From Bacteroidota bacterium (GTDB lineage: Bacteria > Bacteroidota > Bacteroidia > Bacteroidales > CAJPTX01): 7,356 bases of DNA. Position 1 is the first letter of the stretch. Each line of letters begins with the position of its first letter. Shown here one piece after another: positions 1 through 7,324 of this stretch. The stretch spans positions 1-7,356 of the forward strand of contig PDRH01000069.1 of assembly GCA_002748015.1 (NCBI GenBank), read 5' to 3'. The translations under genes and the position numbers were made by a program. The notes beneath the pieces were generated by a model. The model searched no databases and was not told the DNA's origin. It saw only the letters and a program-made list of their open reading frames with translations.

Positions 1-3000
1 AAGGTCGCCCCATCTGGAAGGAGAGCTACGAACTCCCGCTCGCCCTCCTTGGAGTATACAGCACGATTGGCATCGCCCTCATCGAAGCTGAACTCGCAGA
101 TTAGCAGCTCCATATCCTGGGGAGCATGCTCGTAGCGGAAGGGAATGGGGTTCGTCTTCCCCGGCAGGGAAGTAGTCCCAGCGAGGTTGTAGGTATCCCA
201 CACCCGTAGCTCATCCACATCCAGCTGGCCCTCACCACCCACGGTGAAGGGGATTTGCTGGTCGAACACCACCTTATCGTTGGAGAGGTAGGGCTGGCCA
301 GGCCGACCCGACATGTAGGGCCAGGATGCATCATTGAAGCCGATATGCACCGATGGTCCAAAGAAGCCGTCCGCCTTGCAGATGAAGTAGATGTGATTCC
401 AGGCGCCGAAGGGTATCTCTTCGGGCTTTAGTCCGGCCTCCATGTAGCGCGTAGAGCCATCCGGGGCGATGTACTCAAAGACTATCTTCAGGGGCTTGGG
501 CGCCCACGTATCGTTCGGATTGTACTCAATAGAGCCATCGTACTCGAAGTAGAGCTTGATCCCCTTCCCGCTGAAGATCATGGTCTTCGGGGCATCGGTA
601 ATCCTAAACCACCCCTCTAGACTTAGATGCTCCTGCGGGCGGAAGTCCAGCGAACCCAGCTCAAGGCTCTTACCCTCCGGGAGGTGTAGCGTAAAGAAGC
701 CGTCCTTCGCGGGCTGAATGCTATAGATGCTAGCCGTCTGCTGGTTGTTCTCCGGGTTCTCGTCCGCGCTTACCAGGCTGACCACCAGGTTATGCTCGCC
801 AATGGTGCTGAGGTCTACCGTCTGCGTAAAGCTAATCTCGCGCTCTTCCCCTGCGGGTAGCTCATCGAACTCCTCCTCAACCGGTGTTGCTGCACCGTCG
901 AACGTATAGGAGAGCGTGAACCTCCCGGAGGCCTGCTTCCCGAGGTTCTTCACCAGCACCCGTATGGGCTCCTGATCGCCAAAACCCTTCCCGGACTGCG
1001 TCAGTATCGCCTTCACGGCTATATCCTTGAGGTTCTGGACAGAGCTAGCCTTTACATTGAGGGCGTAGTCCTCCATGTCGCCCAGCTCGCGCAGCTCCTC
1101 CTCGCAGGCGGCTATCTCATCCTTCTTGCCCACAATTACGCGCATGCGGGTCTCGCCAACTTTTGCACCGGCCGGCGGAGTGAACTTAACGCTCCCCTCC
1201 TTCTCGCCATCAGCAATCGCTACGGCATAGAACTCATCCGCGCCGAAGCTTTTGTCTTGATTCCAGTCCACGTACACACCCGCAGCGAAGTCGGCTGTGA
1301 ACTCCTGGCTCAGCTCGATTGAGAGCGTAGCCTCATCCTCCTTATAGACATCTATGGCGGGCTCCAGGTTAAAAGCCACCATACCCTGGTCCACGTCCTC
1401 ATTGTAGTAGTTCTTCACCACAATGACCTTCTCCTCGGTCTCACGCTTGCTCTCGTTGAGGGTCATTGACCGGATGGCTAGCTTGCCGGGCTTCACGATG
1501 CCCACGGGCATGCAGTAGGAGTCGTTGACGTACTGCATCTTCAGCATGTTATCGCGGGGGTCGGTATCCAGCGCAAAGAGCTGTACCCAGATCTCCTGGT
1601 ACTCGCTCGCAGGCACCTCAACCCTCTTTGCGAAGGTATGCTCATGGGTCGCCCCGCCAGCAATCTCCCCGGTGATGGCTTCCTTCACCCAGGTCTTACC
1701 CCTATCCAGGCTATAGCCTATGCTCAGCTGGCCACGTGCCTCATCGCTTAGGTTCTCTACCCTAGCGACAATGGGGACCTGCCCATCCTCGTGGTAGCCC
1801 AGCGGCGGCACGGTCAGCTTGAAGATATTCTCCCGAGGGATAGCGCGCACCTCGGCCAGGAATCCCTCCTCGGAGCCGTAGTAGCCCAGGCTGCTGAGAC
1901 GTAGCACAATGCTACCGTCCGGCGCCTGACTCAGGAATACCGGAACATCCTTCGGCGCTCCCGCTACCCAACTGTCGGACCGGTCCGATGTGTAGGGGAA
2001 GCTCTGCGGGTACTGATTCAGGAAGAGCATTACCGAGTCACCCCAGGAAAGGTTCGCCTTATTAAAGCTCACCTGTATCACCGTGTTCGGGTCGAAGGGT
2101 ACGAAACGCATGCTCGAGACCTGGCCCTCCGCATTGTAATTCGCATGTGCGCCACCATCATCGCTGACAAGTAGCCTATCCTTCACATAGACCACCTCGC
2201 TCGGGTCCATGGCTATACGGAGGCCGAACATGCTACCGAAGGTCGAAAGCTGCAAGGGCTTCACGTCCCCGTAGTTCATGTAGGTTGTAGTGGCCGTCTG
2301 GAACTCCTGCACCTCGCCCCCAGGGGCCTGCGGCAGGGATATACCCGCCTTCACCACGAAGTTCTTACCCAGCTCATCCGCTACCGAGAAGTCCGCACGC
2401 TTCTCAAAGGTGTAGTCCAGCTCCTCGAAGGGCTTCAGCTCTGCGATTAGCTCGAAGACACCCTTCTGGTCGTCTATCTGGTAGAATACCGGCACGTTCG
2501 TCAGCGTGCTAGCGCTCCGGTTGCGTACCCCTATGGTTATGGGCTCTTTGCTACCCAGCTTTTTCTGCTTGGGTACACCCACGAAACCGCTAATCGCCAC
2601 GGCCTGCTCGCTATCCGGCTGGAAGAAGCGAAGGCGCGTAATGGCTATCATGTTCGTACGCTTTACGCCCATGGGTGGAACATCACCCCCGATGAACTCC
2701 ACCTCTATCTCCACATTCTGCCCGGCATAGGCCGAGAGGTCGTAGGTAGCCGAGCGGATCGGGTCGTTGGTCGAGTTGGCCATCAGCGTAGCGAACTTCC
2801 CGCCGCTCTGGTAGGTAGCCCCTATCGTCTCGCCCTGCACCTTCACCCGGCACTGCGAGGCCATGGCCATCGGGAAGTAGCTCATCTGGTAGTCCATCTG
2901 GAAGAAGACCTTCTCGCCAGAGGGTAGGTCAGTAAGGTCAAGCCCGCAGAAGGTCAGCGTACCGATGCTCTCGGGGTTGTTCTCCCAGACCTTCATCATG

Positions 3001-5699
3001 TCGCTCAGGTCGAACTTCGGGTACTGGTCCCCAAGGTCGCTCTTCAGCTCCGATATCCTATCCTTGTCTATCCGCACCACCAGCATGTTCTGCCCCAGAA
3101 TGGGCTTCGCCTCCTGGGGGGCTGGATAGTAGCTCGCCGAGACCTTCTTGCCCAGCTTCAGCCTGAAGAGCGACGAGGGGTAGGACACGAAGTTCTCCTC
3201 TATCGGTAGCGTCGCCTTGCTTATCCTATGCTTCTGCGCCCCCTCGAGCAGTAGCCCCTTGGCGCGCCCGCCAATTAGGCCATTCTCGCCCTTGGCACGC
3301 ACCGAGAAGAGATTACGCCCTGGCAGCAGGTCCTCGTCAGCTATCGTATACTCACGGGTGTCCTTATCGAACTCCTTAAACTCCTCATACTCCCCCTCAT
3401 CCATCCGCGCGCGCAGGAGCTGGTAGCCCGTTGCACCGCTGGCCTCCGTCCACGAGAGAACGGAACCGCCCACAGCGCAACCACCGTTATTGACCGAAAG
3501 CACCGGAATACCCAAAATGGTAAACTCCGCATCGGATACATCAAAGCCCTTCGAGTCCACCACGCGAACACGCGCCTTCCCGGAGACACCCCACGGAAGG
3601 GTAAGCTCCCTACTCGTACCCTCTACGCCGCTCTCCATGCGGGTATAATCCGCCCCGTTCACAGAGAGCTCTATGTCCACCGGACCGTGGCCATGCTCCC
3701 AGCGTACCACAACCTTACCCATAACGTTGAAGAACTCCCCGCCGTTCGGGTACACCACGCGGAGGTCATCCCGCTCAAACCACCATACCACCGCATAGGC
3801 CTGCTTACCCTGCCGAATGGCCGTCGGGTTGACGACAACCACGTACTTCCCGCTGGGGTTATCGATGCGCACCTGCTCCTGGTTATTCAGCCGGTCTACG
3901 CCTTCCTTAGCCTCATTCATCGGGTGCTTCGGATCTAGCACCAGCGGACGGTAGGTCTTGCCCCCCTCCTTCACCAGGAGGTCCAGATCGTTTATCAGGG
4001 CGGGCTCCCCGTACGCATAGTTCTTGTCATTAGTAGCATCCATCCAGGCCACCATCACCCGCAGCTGCTTGGCGTTCATGCCCGCGGGGACCTGTATCTC
4101 GAACTTCTGCGCATCGCTTGCCCCAGGGGCGAACTCACCGCGATCATACCACCCATTCTCCAGAGCTACTACCGCATTCTCGGCATTCATGTAGCCGTAG
4201 CCGTACTTGTAGTCAGGGCCTACCGTCCCGGCCTCATCCGCCGTGTTGGCCGCCAGTGCACGCAGCAAGTCCGCCTCCGGAATCTGGAAGCCGTTGAGCT
4301 GCTGATACCGCTGCGTAACCAGCGCCAGGCTACCCGAGACCGTTGGGCAGGCCATCGACGTGCCGCTCATCTCGCCGTAGCTATTCCCGTAGATAGTGGA
4401 GTACACATTGCGCCCCACCCCGGAAACTATCGGCAGCAGGCGCCCATCATCCAGTGGCCCCCAGCTGCTGAAGCTCGTGATCCGCCCATCGGGCCATACC
4501 GCGCCAACGGTTAGGGCATTCTTCGAGCGGTTGGTCGCCGTGCCATAGCGCGACTCCCCATACATCTCCCTGGTCTCCTCTGCGCAGGCCGACTGCTCGT
4601 TACCCGCTGCGAACACATGCAGCAGCTTGGGGTACTTGTAGCTCAGCTCATCCAGCTCGCTCTCCTTGGTGAGCGTGTTGTAGGACAACTCGTGGTAGAA
4701 GCCACAGAGCGCCGCCAGGTTGTAGCCGTAGGAGTTCTGCGTGAGGTTGATGCCGAACCTATGATAGGCCTCGGCCATCTCCTCGGTGCTCTCCTTGCCA
4801 TTCGACTGCACGTTGAAGTTGTAGGTGTACACATCCGTCTTGGGGGCCATCCCCCTGGCAAGGGGATCCATCAGGCCGGAGCCTGCCACCGTCCCCGCCA
4901 CGTGCATCCCGTGGTCGCTCATCAGCTCGTACTCCTGCACATGCACGCGCGAATCCATATCGGGGTGGTGCTGCACGTTCCCGTCCCAGATACCGACCTT
5001 CACCCCCTCGCCGGTGAGTCCACGCCCACCGAGATCGCCCGGCTGCGCCAGCACGTTGTCATGCGAGAGCGTCATCCCCGGCAGGTTACGTAGCTCCATC
5101 GGTGGCGACGTGAGCGTTACCATCTTCACGGACGGAAGCTCCGCCAGCTGCATCGCAACGGACTGGGCTAGTTCAAGCTCGACCTTCTGGAACTCAGAGC
5201 TAAAACGGAGCGAGCTAGCCCCCAGAGCCTTTAGCTCACGAGCCAGCTGCGCCCTATCCGTACCAGGCCAGTAGCGAGCGATCAGCTTCAAGCGTCCACC
5301 GGCCCCCTCGGCCCAGCTCGGCACCTGCCCAGCCATCACCAGGGGGTTCACCTTCCACTCTGGGGCTATCGCCATCATGGAGATAGCACCAGCCGGGGCA
5401 AGCCTGCTGGGGCTGAAGCCCGCCGGCACTTTTGCAAAGTAGGCGTTGCCACCTACATAGTCCTGAAGCTCTACCCCCAGCTGCCGTAGCGCCCTATGCT
5501 GCGCACCGCTGGGGGTGGTGGAGAACTGGAGCAGCACGTAGGGATTATCCTTCTGTACTTTCATTTCGGAGCCACGGGTTCGCTGCTGCACATTGGGTGG
5601 CGGCGTAACCCTATGGGACCCAAAGCGCACCACGCTACCCGCAAACGCTAAGTTCACCAGCAGCATGAACGCCATGGAATGGAATAGAATCCTTCTCAT
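1..5699 (-). CDS. Giant secreted S8 (subtilisin-like) multidomain peptidase, C-terminus cut off by window edge
   Basis: The frame is open from ATG at 5699 to the window edge (1899 codons, no stop). Residues 1-20 are a signal peptide (MRR, hydrophobic core, AFA before Gly21). Residues 21-229 are a pro-region with two propeptide-like halves. Residues 230-511 are the S8 catalytic domain: Asp239 in GIWDGN, His263 in SDHGMHVAGT, oxyanion Asn367 in FAAGNE, Ser448 in MSGTSMACP. Residues 515-642 match the KP-43-type C-terminal beta domain (INDLDL, RLNNQEQVRI). Then come an Ig-like segment (YPNGGE, about 646-727), an Fn3-like segment (730-820), a MAM/adhesin-like jelly roll (825-1030), CARDB-like segments (about 1032-1150, 1290-1395, 1553-1660), a CUB-like segment (about 1141-1285), a GEVED domain (about 1400-1549; YVDWNQD at 1476, GDMEDY at 1540-1545) and a LamG-like domain (from about 1665). 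The protease call is firm; accessory domain names and borders are by eye. It should hydrolyse proteins outside the cytoplasm; the substrate is unknown. A type IX secretion C-terminal domain is expected but would lie beyond the window. Confidence 0.93.
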   Translation of the reverse strand, partial: MRRILFHSMAFMLLVNLAFAGSVVRFGSHRVTPPPNVQQRTRGSEMKVQKDNPYVLLQFSTTPSGAQHRALRQLGVELQDYVGGNAYFAKVPAGFSPSRLAPAGAISMMAIAPEWKVNPLVMAGQVPSWAEGAGGRLKLIARYWPGTDRAQLARELKALGASSLRFSSEFQKVELELAQSVAMQLAELPSVKMVTLTSPPMELRNLPGMTLSHDNVLAQPGDLGGRGLTGEGVKVGIWDGNVQHHPDMDSRVHVQEYELMSDHGMHVAGTVAGSGLMDPLARGMAPKTDVYTYNFNVQSNGKESTEEMAEAYHRFGINLTQNSYGYNLAALCGFYHELSYNTLTKESELDELSYKYPKLLHVFAAGNEQSACAEETREMYGESRYGTATNRSKNALTVGAVWPDGRITSFSSWGPLDDGRLLPIVSGVGRNVYSTIYGNSYGEMSGTSMACPTVSGSLALVTQRYQQLNGFQIPEADLLRALAANTADEAGTVGPDYKYGYGYMNAENAVVALENGWYDRGEFAPGASDAQKFEIQVPAGMNAKQLRVMVAWMDATNDKNYAYGEPALINDLDLLVKEGGKTYRPLVLDPKHPMNEAKEGVDRLNNQEQVRIDNPSGKYVVVVNPTAIRQGKQAYAVVWWFERDDLRVVYPNGGEFFNVMGKVVVRWEHGHGPVDIELSVNGADYTRMESGVEGTSRELTLPWGVSGKARVRVVDSKGFDVSDAEFTILGIPVLSVNNGGCAVGGSVLSWTEASGATGYQLLRARMDEGEYEEFKEFDKDTREYTIADEDLLPGRNLFSVRAKGENGLIGGRAKGLLLEGAQKHRISKATLPIEENFVSYPSSLFRLKLGKKVSASYYPAPQEAKPILGQNMLVVRIDKDRISELKSDLGDQYPKFDLSDMMKVWENNPESIGTLTFCGLDLTDLPSGEKVFFQMDYQMSYFPMAMASQCRVKVQGETIGATYQSGGKFATLMANSTNDPIRSATYDLSAYAGQNVEIEVEFIGGDVPPMGVKRTNMIAITRLRFFQPDSEQAVAISGFVGVPKQKKLGSKEPITIGVRNRSASTLTNVPVFYQIDDQKGVFELIAELKPFEELDYTFEKRADFSVADELGKNFVVKAGISLPQAPGGEVQEFQTATTTYMNYGDVKPLQLSTFGSMFGLRIAMDPSEVVYVKDRLLVSDDGGAHANYNAEGQVSSMRFVPFDPNTVIQVSFNKANLSWGDSVMLFLNQYPQSFPYTSDRSDSWVAGAPKDVPVFLSQAPDGSIVLRLSSLGYYGSEEGFLAEVRAIPRENIFKLTVPPLGYHEDGQVPIVARVENLSDEARGQLSIGYSLDRGKTWVKEAITGEIAGGATHEHTFAKRVEVPASEYQEIWVQLFALDTDPRDNMLKMQYVNDSYCMPVGIVKPGKLAIRSMTLNESKRETEEKVIVVKNYYNEDVDQGMVAFNLEPAIDVYKEDEATLSIELSQEFTADFAAGVYVDWNQDKSFGADEFYAVAIADGEKEGSVKFTPPAGAKVGETRMRVIVGKKDEIAACEEELRELGDMEDYALNVKASSVQNLKDIAVKAILTQSGKGFGDQEPIRVLVKNLGKQASGRFTLSYTFDGAATPVEEEFDELPAGEEREISFTQTVDLSTIGEHNLVVSLVSADENPENNQQTASIYSIQPAKDGFFTLHLPEGKSLELGSLDFRPQEHLSLEGWFRITDAPKTMIFSGKGIKLYFEYDGSIEYNPNDTWAPKPLKIVFEYIAPDGSTRYMEAGLKPEEIPFGAWNHIYFICKADGFFGPSVHIGFNDASWPYMSGRPGQPYLSNDKVVFDQQIPFTVGGEGQLDVDELRVWDTYNLAGTTSLPGKTNPIPFRYEHAPQDMELLICEFSFDEGDANRAVYSKEGEREFVALLPDGAT

Positions 5700-5730
5700 A
5701 GCTATTATATATCTTGTTAGCAATTCGGTG

Positions 5731-5738
5731 TAAAGGTA
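5731..5738 (-). promoter_or_regulatory. Probable Bacteroidota -7 box for the S8 peptidase gene
   Basis: Read on the minus strand this is TACCTTTA, one base off the Bacteroidota -7 consensus TAnnTTTG. It lies about 31 bp before the ATG at 5699, giving an expected leader of roughly 25 nt. The leader just before the ATG is AT-rich (ATATATAATAG) with no Shine-Dalgarno match, which is usual in this phylum. I see no convincing -33 TTTG element at the normal spacing. The box overlaps a small inverted repeat at 5735-5746. Confidence 0.5.
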
Positions 5739-5746
5739 TGTATACC
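5735..5746. repeat. Short inverted repeat overlapping the S8 gene promoter
   Basis: The arms GGTAT (5735-5739) and ATACC (5742-5746) are perfect reverse complements around a 2-bp centre. One arm runs into the minus-strand -7 box. It could be an operator half-site pair, but 5-bp arms are short enough to occur by chance. Confidence 0.3.
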
Positions 5747-5866
5747 CAATCTAAAAACGCCAGACATCTGCTATTTGTCGCTTATTTAGATTTTTGTTCT
5801 CAATATAGAATGGACAAAGTCTAAGCCCCCCAAAGCGAGAACTAGTAGGCATAGAGCGAAAAATCC

Positions 5867-5874
5867 TATATTTG
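5867..5874 (+). promoter_or_regulatory. Bacteroidota -7 box for the DUF4230 operon
   Basis: TATATTTG is an exact match to the TAnnTTTG -7 consensus of the primary sigma factor in Bacteroidota. Transcription would start near 5880, about 24 nt before the ATG at 5904. No clear -33 TTTG is visible around 5841-5848. Together with the minus-strand box at 5731-5738 this makes the 5700-5903 gap a divergent promoter region. Confidence 0.65.
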
Positions 5875-5903
5875 CACCTACACAAGCACAACGCAACCGC
5901 AAC

Positions 5904-6545
5904 ATGGGGAGGCTACCTATGGAAGGATTACCCGAGCACACCACGCCAACGAAACGCAGGCTCCCCCTCCGGAGGCTACTCCCGCTCCTCGTGCTTGGCC
6001 TACTAGCCGCGTGCACACAAGCACCCCAGAGGGCCGAGGTCGAAACCCGCCTACAGGGCATGCACCAGCTGGCCACCACCGAGTACATCCTCCGGAAGGT
6101 GGTCGTAGCCAACGATAGCCAGTGGTACACCATAGGCGAGCGCAAGGTCCTCATCGTCATGCGCGCCTCCGTCATCGCGGGGGTTGACCTCCAGCAGCTA
6201 CGCGTCATCGAGATGGATTGGGACGACATGAGCATCTCCCTGCAAATTCCTGCCCCTGAGATTATCCTCCTGAACATCCCACCCGAGGGAATAGAATATA
6301 GCTTCCAGCAGGTGGACTTCACCCGCGCTGACTTCACCCACGCCGAGCTGCAGCAGATAGAGGCGCTGGGCGAGGCCAAAATCCGTGAGCAGGTGGACAA
6401 GCTGAACATACTGTCCGAGGCCGAGACCAGCACCCGCGCCTTTCTGGAGAGCTTCCTGCGCTCCATGGGCTTCCAGCAGATAGCCATAGCGCGCGCAGGA
6501 GGCGATGGCACCCTGCCGGAGCTACAGATGCCAGCCGACCAGTAG
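5904..6545 (+). CDS. DUF4230 family lipoprotein
   Basis: This is a 213-codon frame. The N-terminus is basic (TKRRLPLRR), followed by a hydrophobic stretch ending in the lipobox LAAC with the lipidated cysteine at residue 37, so the mature protein should be membrane-anchored by lipid. The residues after Cys37 (TQAPQ) are not the acidic run used as a surface-export signal in some Bacteroidota, so a periplasmic-facing position is more likely. The mature part fits DUF4230: the strand KVLIVMRASVIAGVDLQQL (81-99), the segment ISLQIPAPEIIL (111-122), then a helical region (about 144-187) ending in a short strand (QQIAIA). DUF4230 has no established function. An in-frame ATG at 5919 has GGGGAGG six bases upstream and gives a 208-residue protein with the same lipobox; that start is at least as plausible. 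It heads a probable two-gene operon with the paralogue at 6599. A 263-codon open frame on the opposite strand is a composition shadow. Existence and family are well supported. Confidence 0.88.
   Translation: MGRLPMEGLPEHTTPTKRRLPLRRLLPLLVLGLLAACTQAPQRAEVETRLQGMHQLATTEYILRKVVVANDSQWYTIGERKVLIVMRASVIAGVDLQQLRVIEMDWDDMSISLQIPAPEIILLNIPPEGIEYSFQQVDFTRADFTHAELQQIEALGEAKIREQVDKLNILSEAETSTRAFLESFLRSMGFQQIAIARAGGDGTLPELQMPADQ
5906..5912 (+). promoter_or_regulatory. Purine-rich Shine-Dalgarno-like site favouring a start at 5919
   Basis: GGGGAGG ends six bases before the in-frame ATG at 5919 and lies inside the longer reading frame that begins at 5904. The 5904 ATG itself has only an A/C-rich leader. 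Many Bacteroidota genes do not use Shine-Dalgarno pairing, so this tilts the choice of start without settling it. Confidence 0.4.
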
Positions 6546-6583
6546 TCCAGATAGGTATATAGGCATAGCAGTAACACCCTAAA

Positions 6584-6589
6584 GAGGAG
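6584..6589 (+). promoter_or_regulatory. Shine-Dalgarno-like site of the second DUF4230 gene
   Basis: GAGGAG lies nine bases before the ATG at 6599. It supports that start and suggests the second gene is translated independently from a shared transcript, since the 53-bp gap after the first stop codon is too long for simple translational coupling. Confidence 0.5.
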
Positions 6590-6598
6590 ACGAAGCGC

Positions 6599-7240
6599 AT
6601 GTTTCTACTCAAGAGAATAGCCCAGCTGCTCATCCTGGTCGGCCTGCTGATGGCCGCATACATATTCCTCCCCCGCTACTTCCCACAGCTAGAGATTCTC
6701 GGCCAGCAAGAACCCAAGCTGATGGATACCCCCCTGGTGGTGGAACGAGCCAAGGAGATAGCGCAGCTCTTCACGGCCAGCTTCTACACCGAGCTGGTGG
6801 TAGACACCACCCGCCGAAAGCCCATCGTGCGGCGCGACACCGGGGGGCCACTCTACGCCCTGACCCACCAGACCTACATGGATACGGTAGAAACACGCCT
6901 TGTCCTCATCGCCAAGGGCCACTGCTACGCCGGCATCACCCTCGACAGCCTAGTCGTAGAGACCAACAGGGACACGAGAAGCTGCCGCCTACACATCCCC
7001 CGAGCCCGCATATTCAGCACGGTGGTCAACCCCTCGGATGTAACCATATTCTACGAGGGCAAGCACTGGTCACCAGAGGACGTACAGGGCGTGAAGGTCG
7101 CTACGGTCGAACGGGTACGCCAAGAGGCCGTAGAGAGCGGCGTGCTGGAAGTGGCGAACAGGCGGGCGGCAACGCTACTCATCGGCTTGCTGAAGGATTC
7201 GGGCTATGAGGAGGTGGAGATAGAGATGGGCGACAGGTAG
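6599..7240 (+). CDS. DUF4230 family protein with N-terminal membrane anchor
   Basis: This is a 213-codon frame. Residues 6-24 (RIAQLLILVGLLMAAYIFL) form one transmembrane segment, with Lys5 and Arg6 before it; the remaining roughly 185 residues should lie in the periplasm. The segment may instead be an uncleaved signal; there is no lipobox. The body follows the DUF4230 pattern and aligns by eye with the upstream gene: RLVLIAKGHCYAGITLDSL (100-118) against the equivalent strand there, CRLHIPRARIF (129-139) against ISLQIPAPEII, then a helical region and a closing EVEIEM strand. Identity between the two is low, so they are old paralogues and not a recent duplication. Cys108 and Cys129 lie in neighbouring predicted strands and could form a disulfide; the upstream protein has no cysteine beyond its lipid anchor. 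Function is unknown. The start is supported by GAGGAG upstream, and the gene is probably co-transcribed with its neighbour. Confidence 0.88.
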   Translation: MFLLKRIAQLLILVGLLMAAYIFLPRYFPQLEILGQQEPKLMDTPLVVERAKEIAQLFTASFYTELVVDTTRRKPIVRRDTGGPLYALTHQTYMDTVETRLVLIAKGHCYAGITLDSLVVETNRDTRSCRLHIPRARIFSTVVNPSDVTIFYEGKHWSPEDVQGVKVATVERVRQEAVESGVLEVANRRAATLLIGLLKDSGYEEVEIEMGDR

Positions 7241-7242
7241 CC

Positions 7243-7273
7243 CCTAGGCATGGCGATGCGTCGCATGCCCAGG
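7243..7273 (+). terminator. Hairpin after the DUF4230 operon, possible terminator
   Basis: GGCATGGCGA (7247-7256) pairs with TCGCATGCC (7261-7269) across a TGCG loop, with one bulged G; CCT/AGG outside can add three more pairs past a single mismatch. It begins three bases after the stop codon. There is no T-run behind it, so it is not a classical intrinsic terminator and may instead protect the 3' end of the mRNA or be incidental. Confidence 0.4.
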
Positions 7274-7324
7274 ATGCAGAAAATGCAGAAGGAAATATTA
7301 CGTCCCCCTTCCTAAAATCGTTCT

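Noticed and set aside
4911..4985. Short spacing of 24 residues between catalytic Asp and His as a deletion
   Set aside because: The WDG...SDH arrangement with a short loop is, from memory, normal in a Bacteroidota clade of S8 enzymes, so it is not evidence of damage.
4617..5093. 158-codon plus-strand open frame, and an overlapping 149-codon one at 4825-5274
   Set aside because: Both are antisense to the catalytic domain of the S8 peptidase, which has all its active-site motifs in frame on the other strand. The His/Val/Leu-rich translation is typical of a shadow frame.
5704..5709. TATAAT-like -10 box on the minus strand just before the protease start codon
   Set aside because: It sits five bases from the ATG, leaving no room for a transcript leader, and this phylum uses TAnnTTTG instead. 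It is better seen as the AT-rich ribosome-loading region.
5786..6577. 263-codon open frame on the minus strand
   Set aside because: It lies opposite the DUF4230 lipoprotein gene, has no recognisable motif, is rich in Ser, Arg, Met and Cys in the manner of an antisense shadow, and would read into the protease promoter region. The plus-strand frame has a lipobox and family motifs.
6334..6663. 109-codon minus-strand open frame spanning the gap between the DUF4230 genes
   Set aside because: It is antisense to the end of one real gene and the start of the next, with no motif or promoter.
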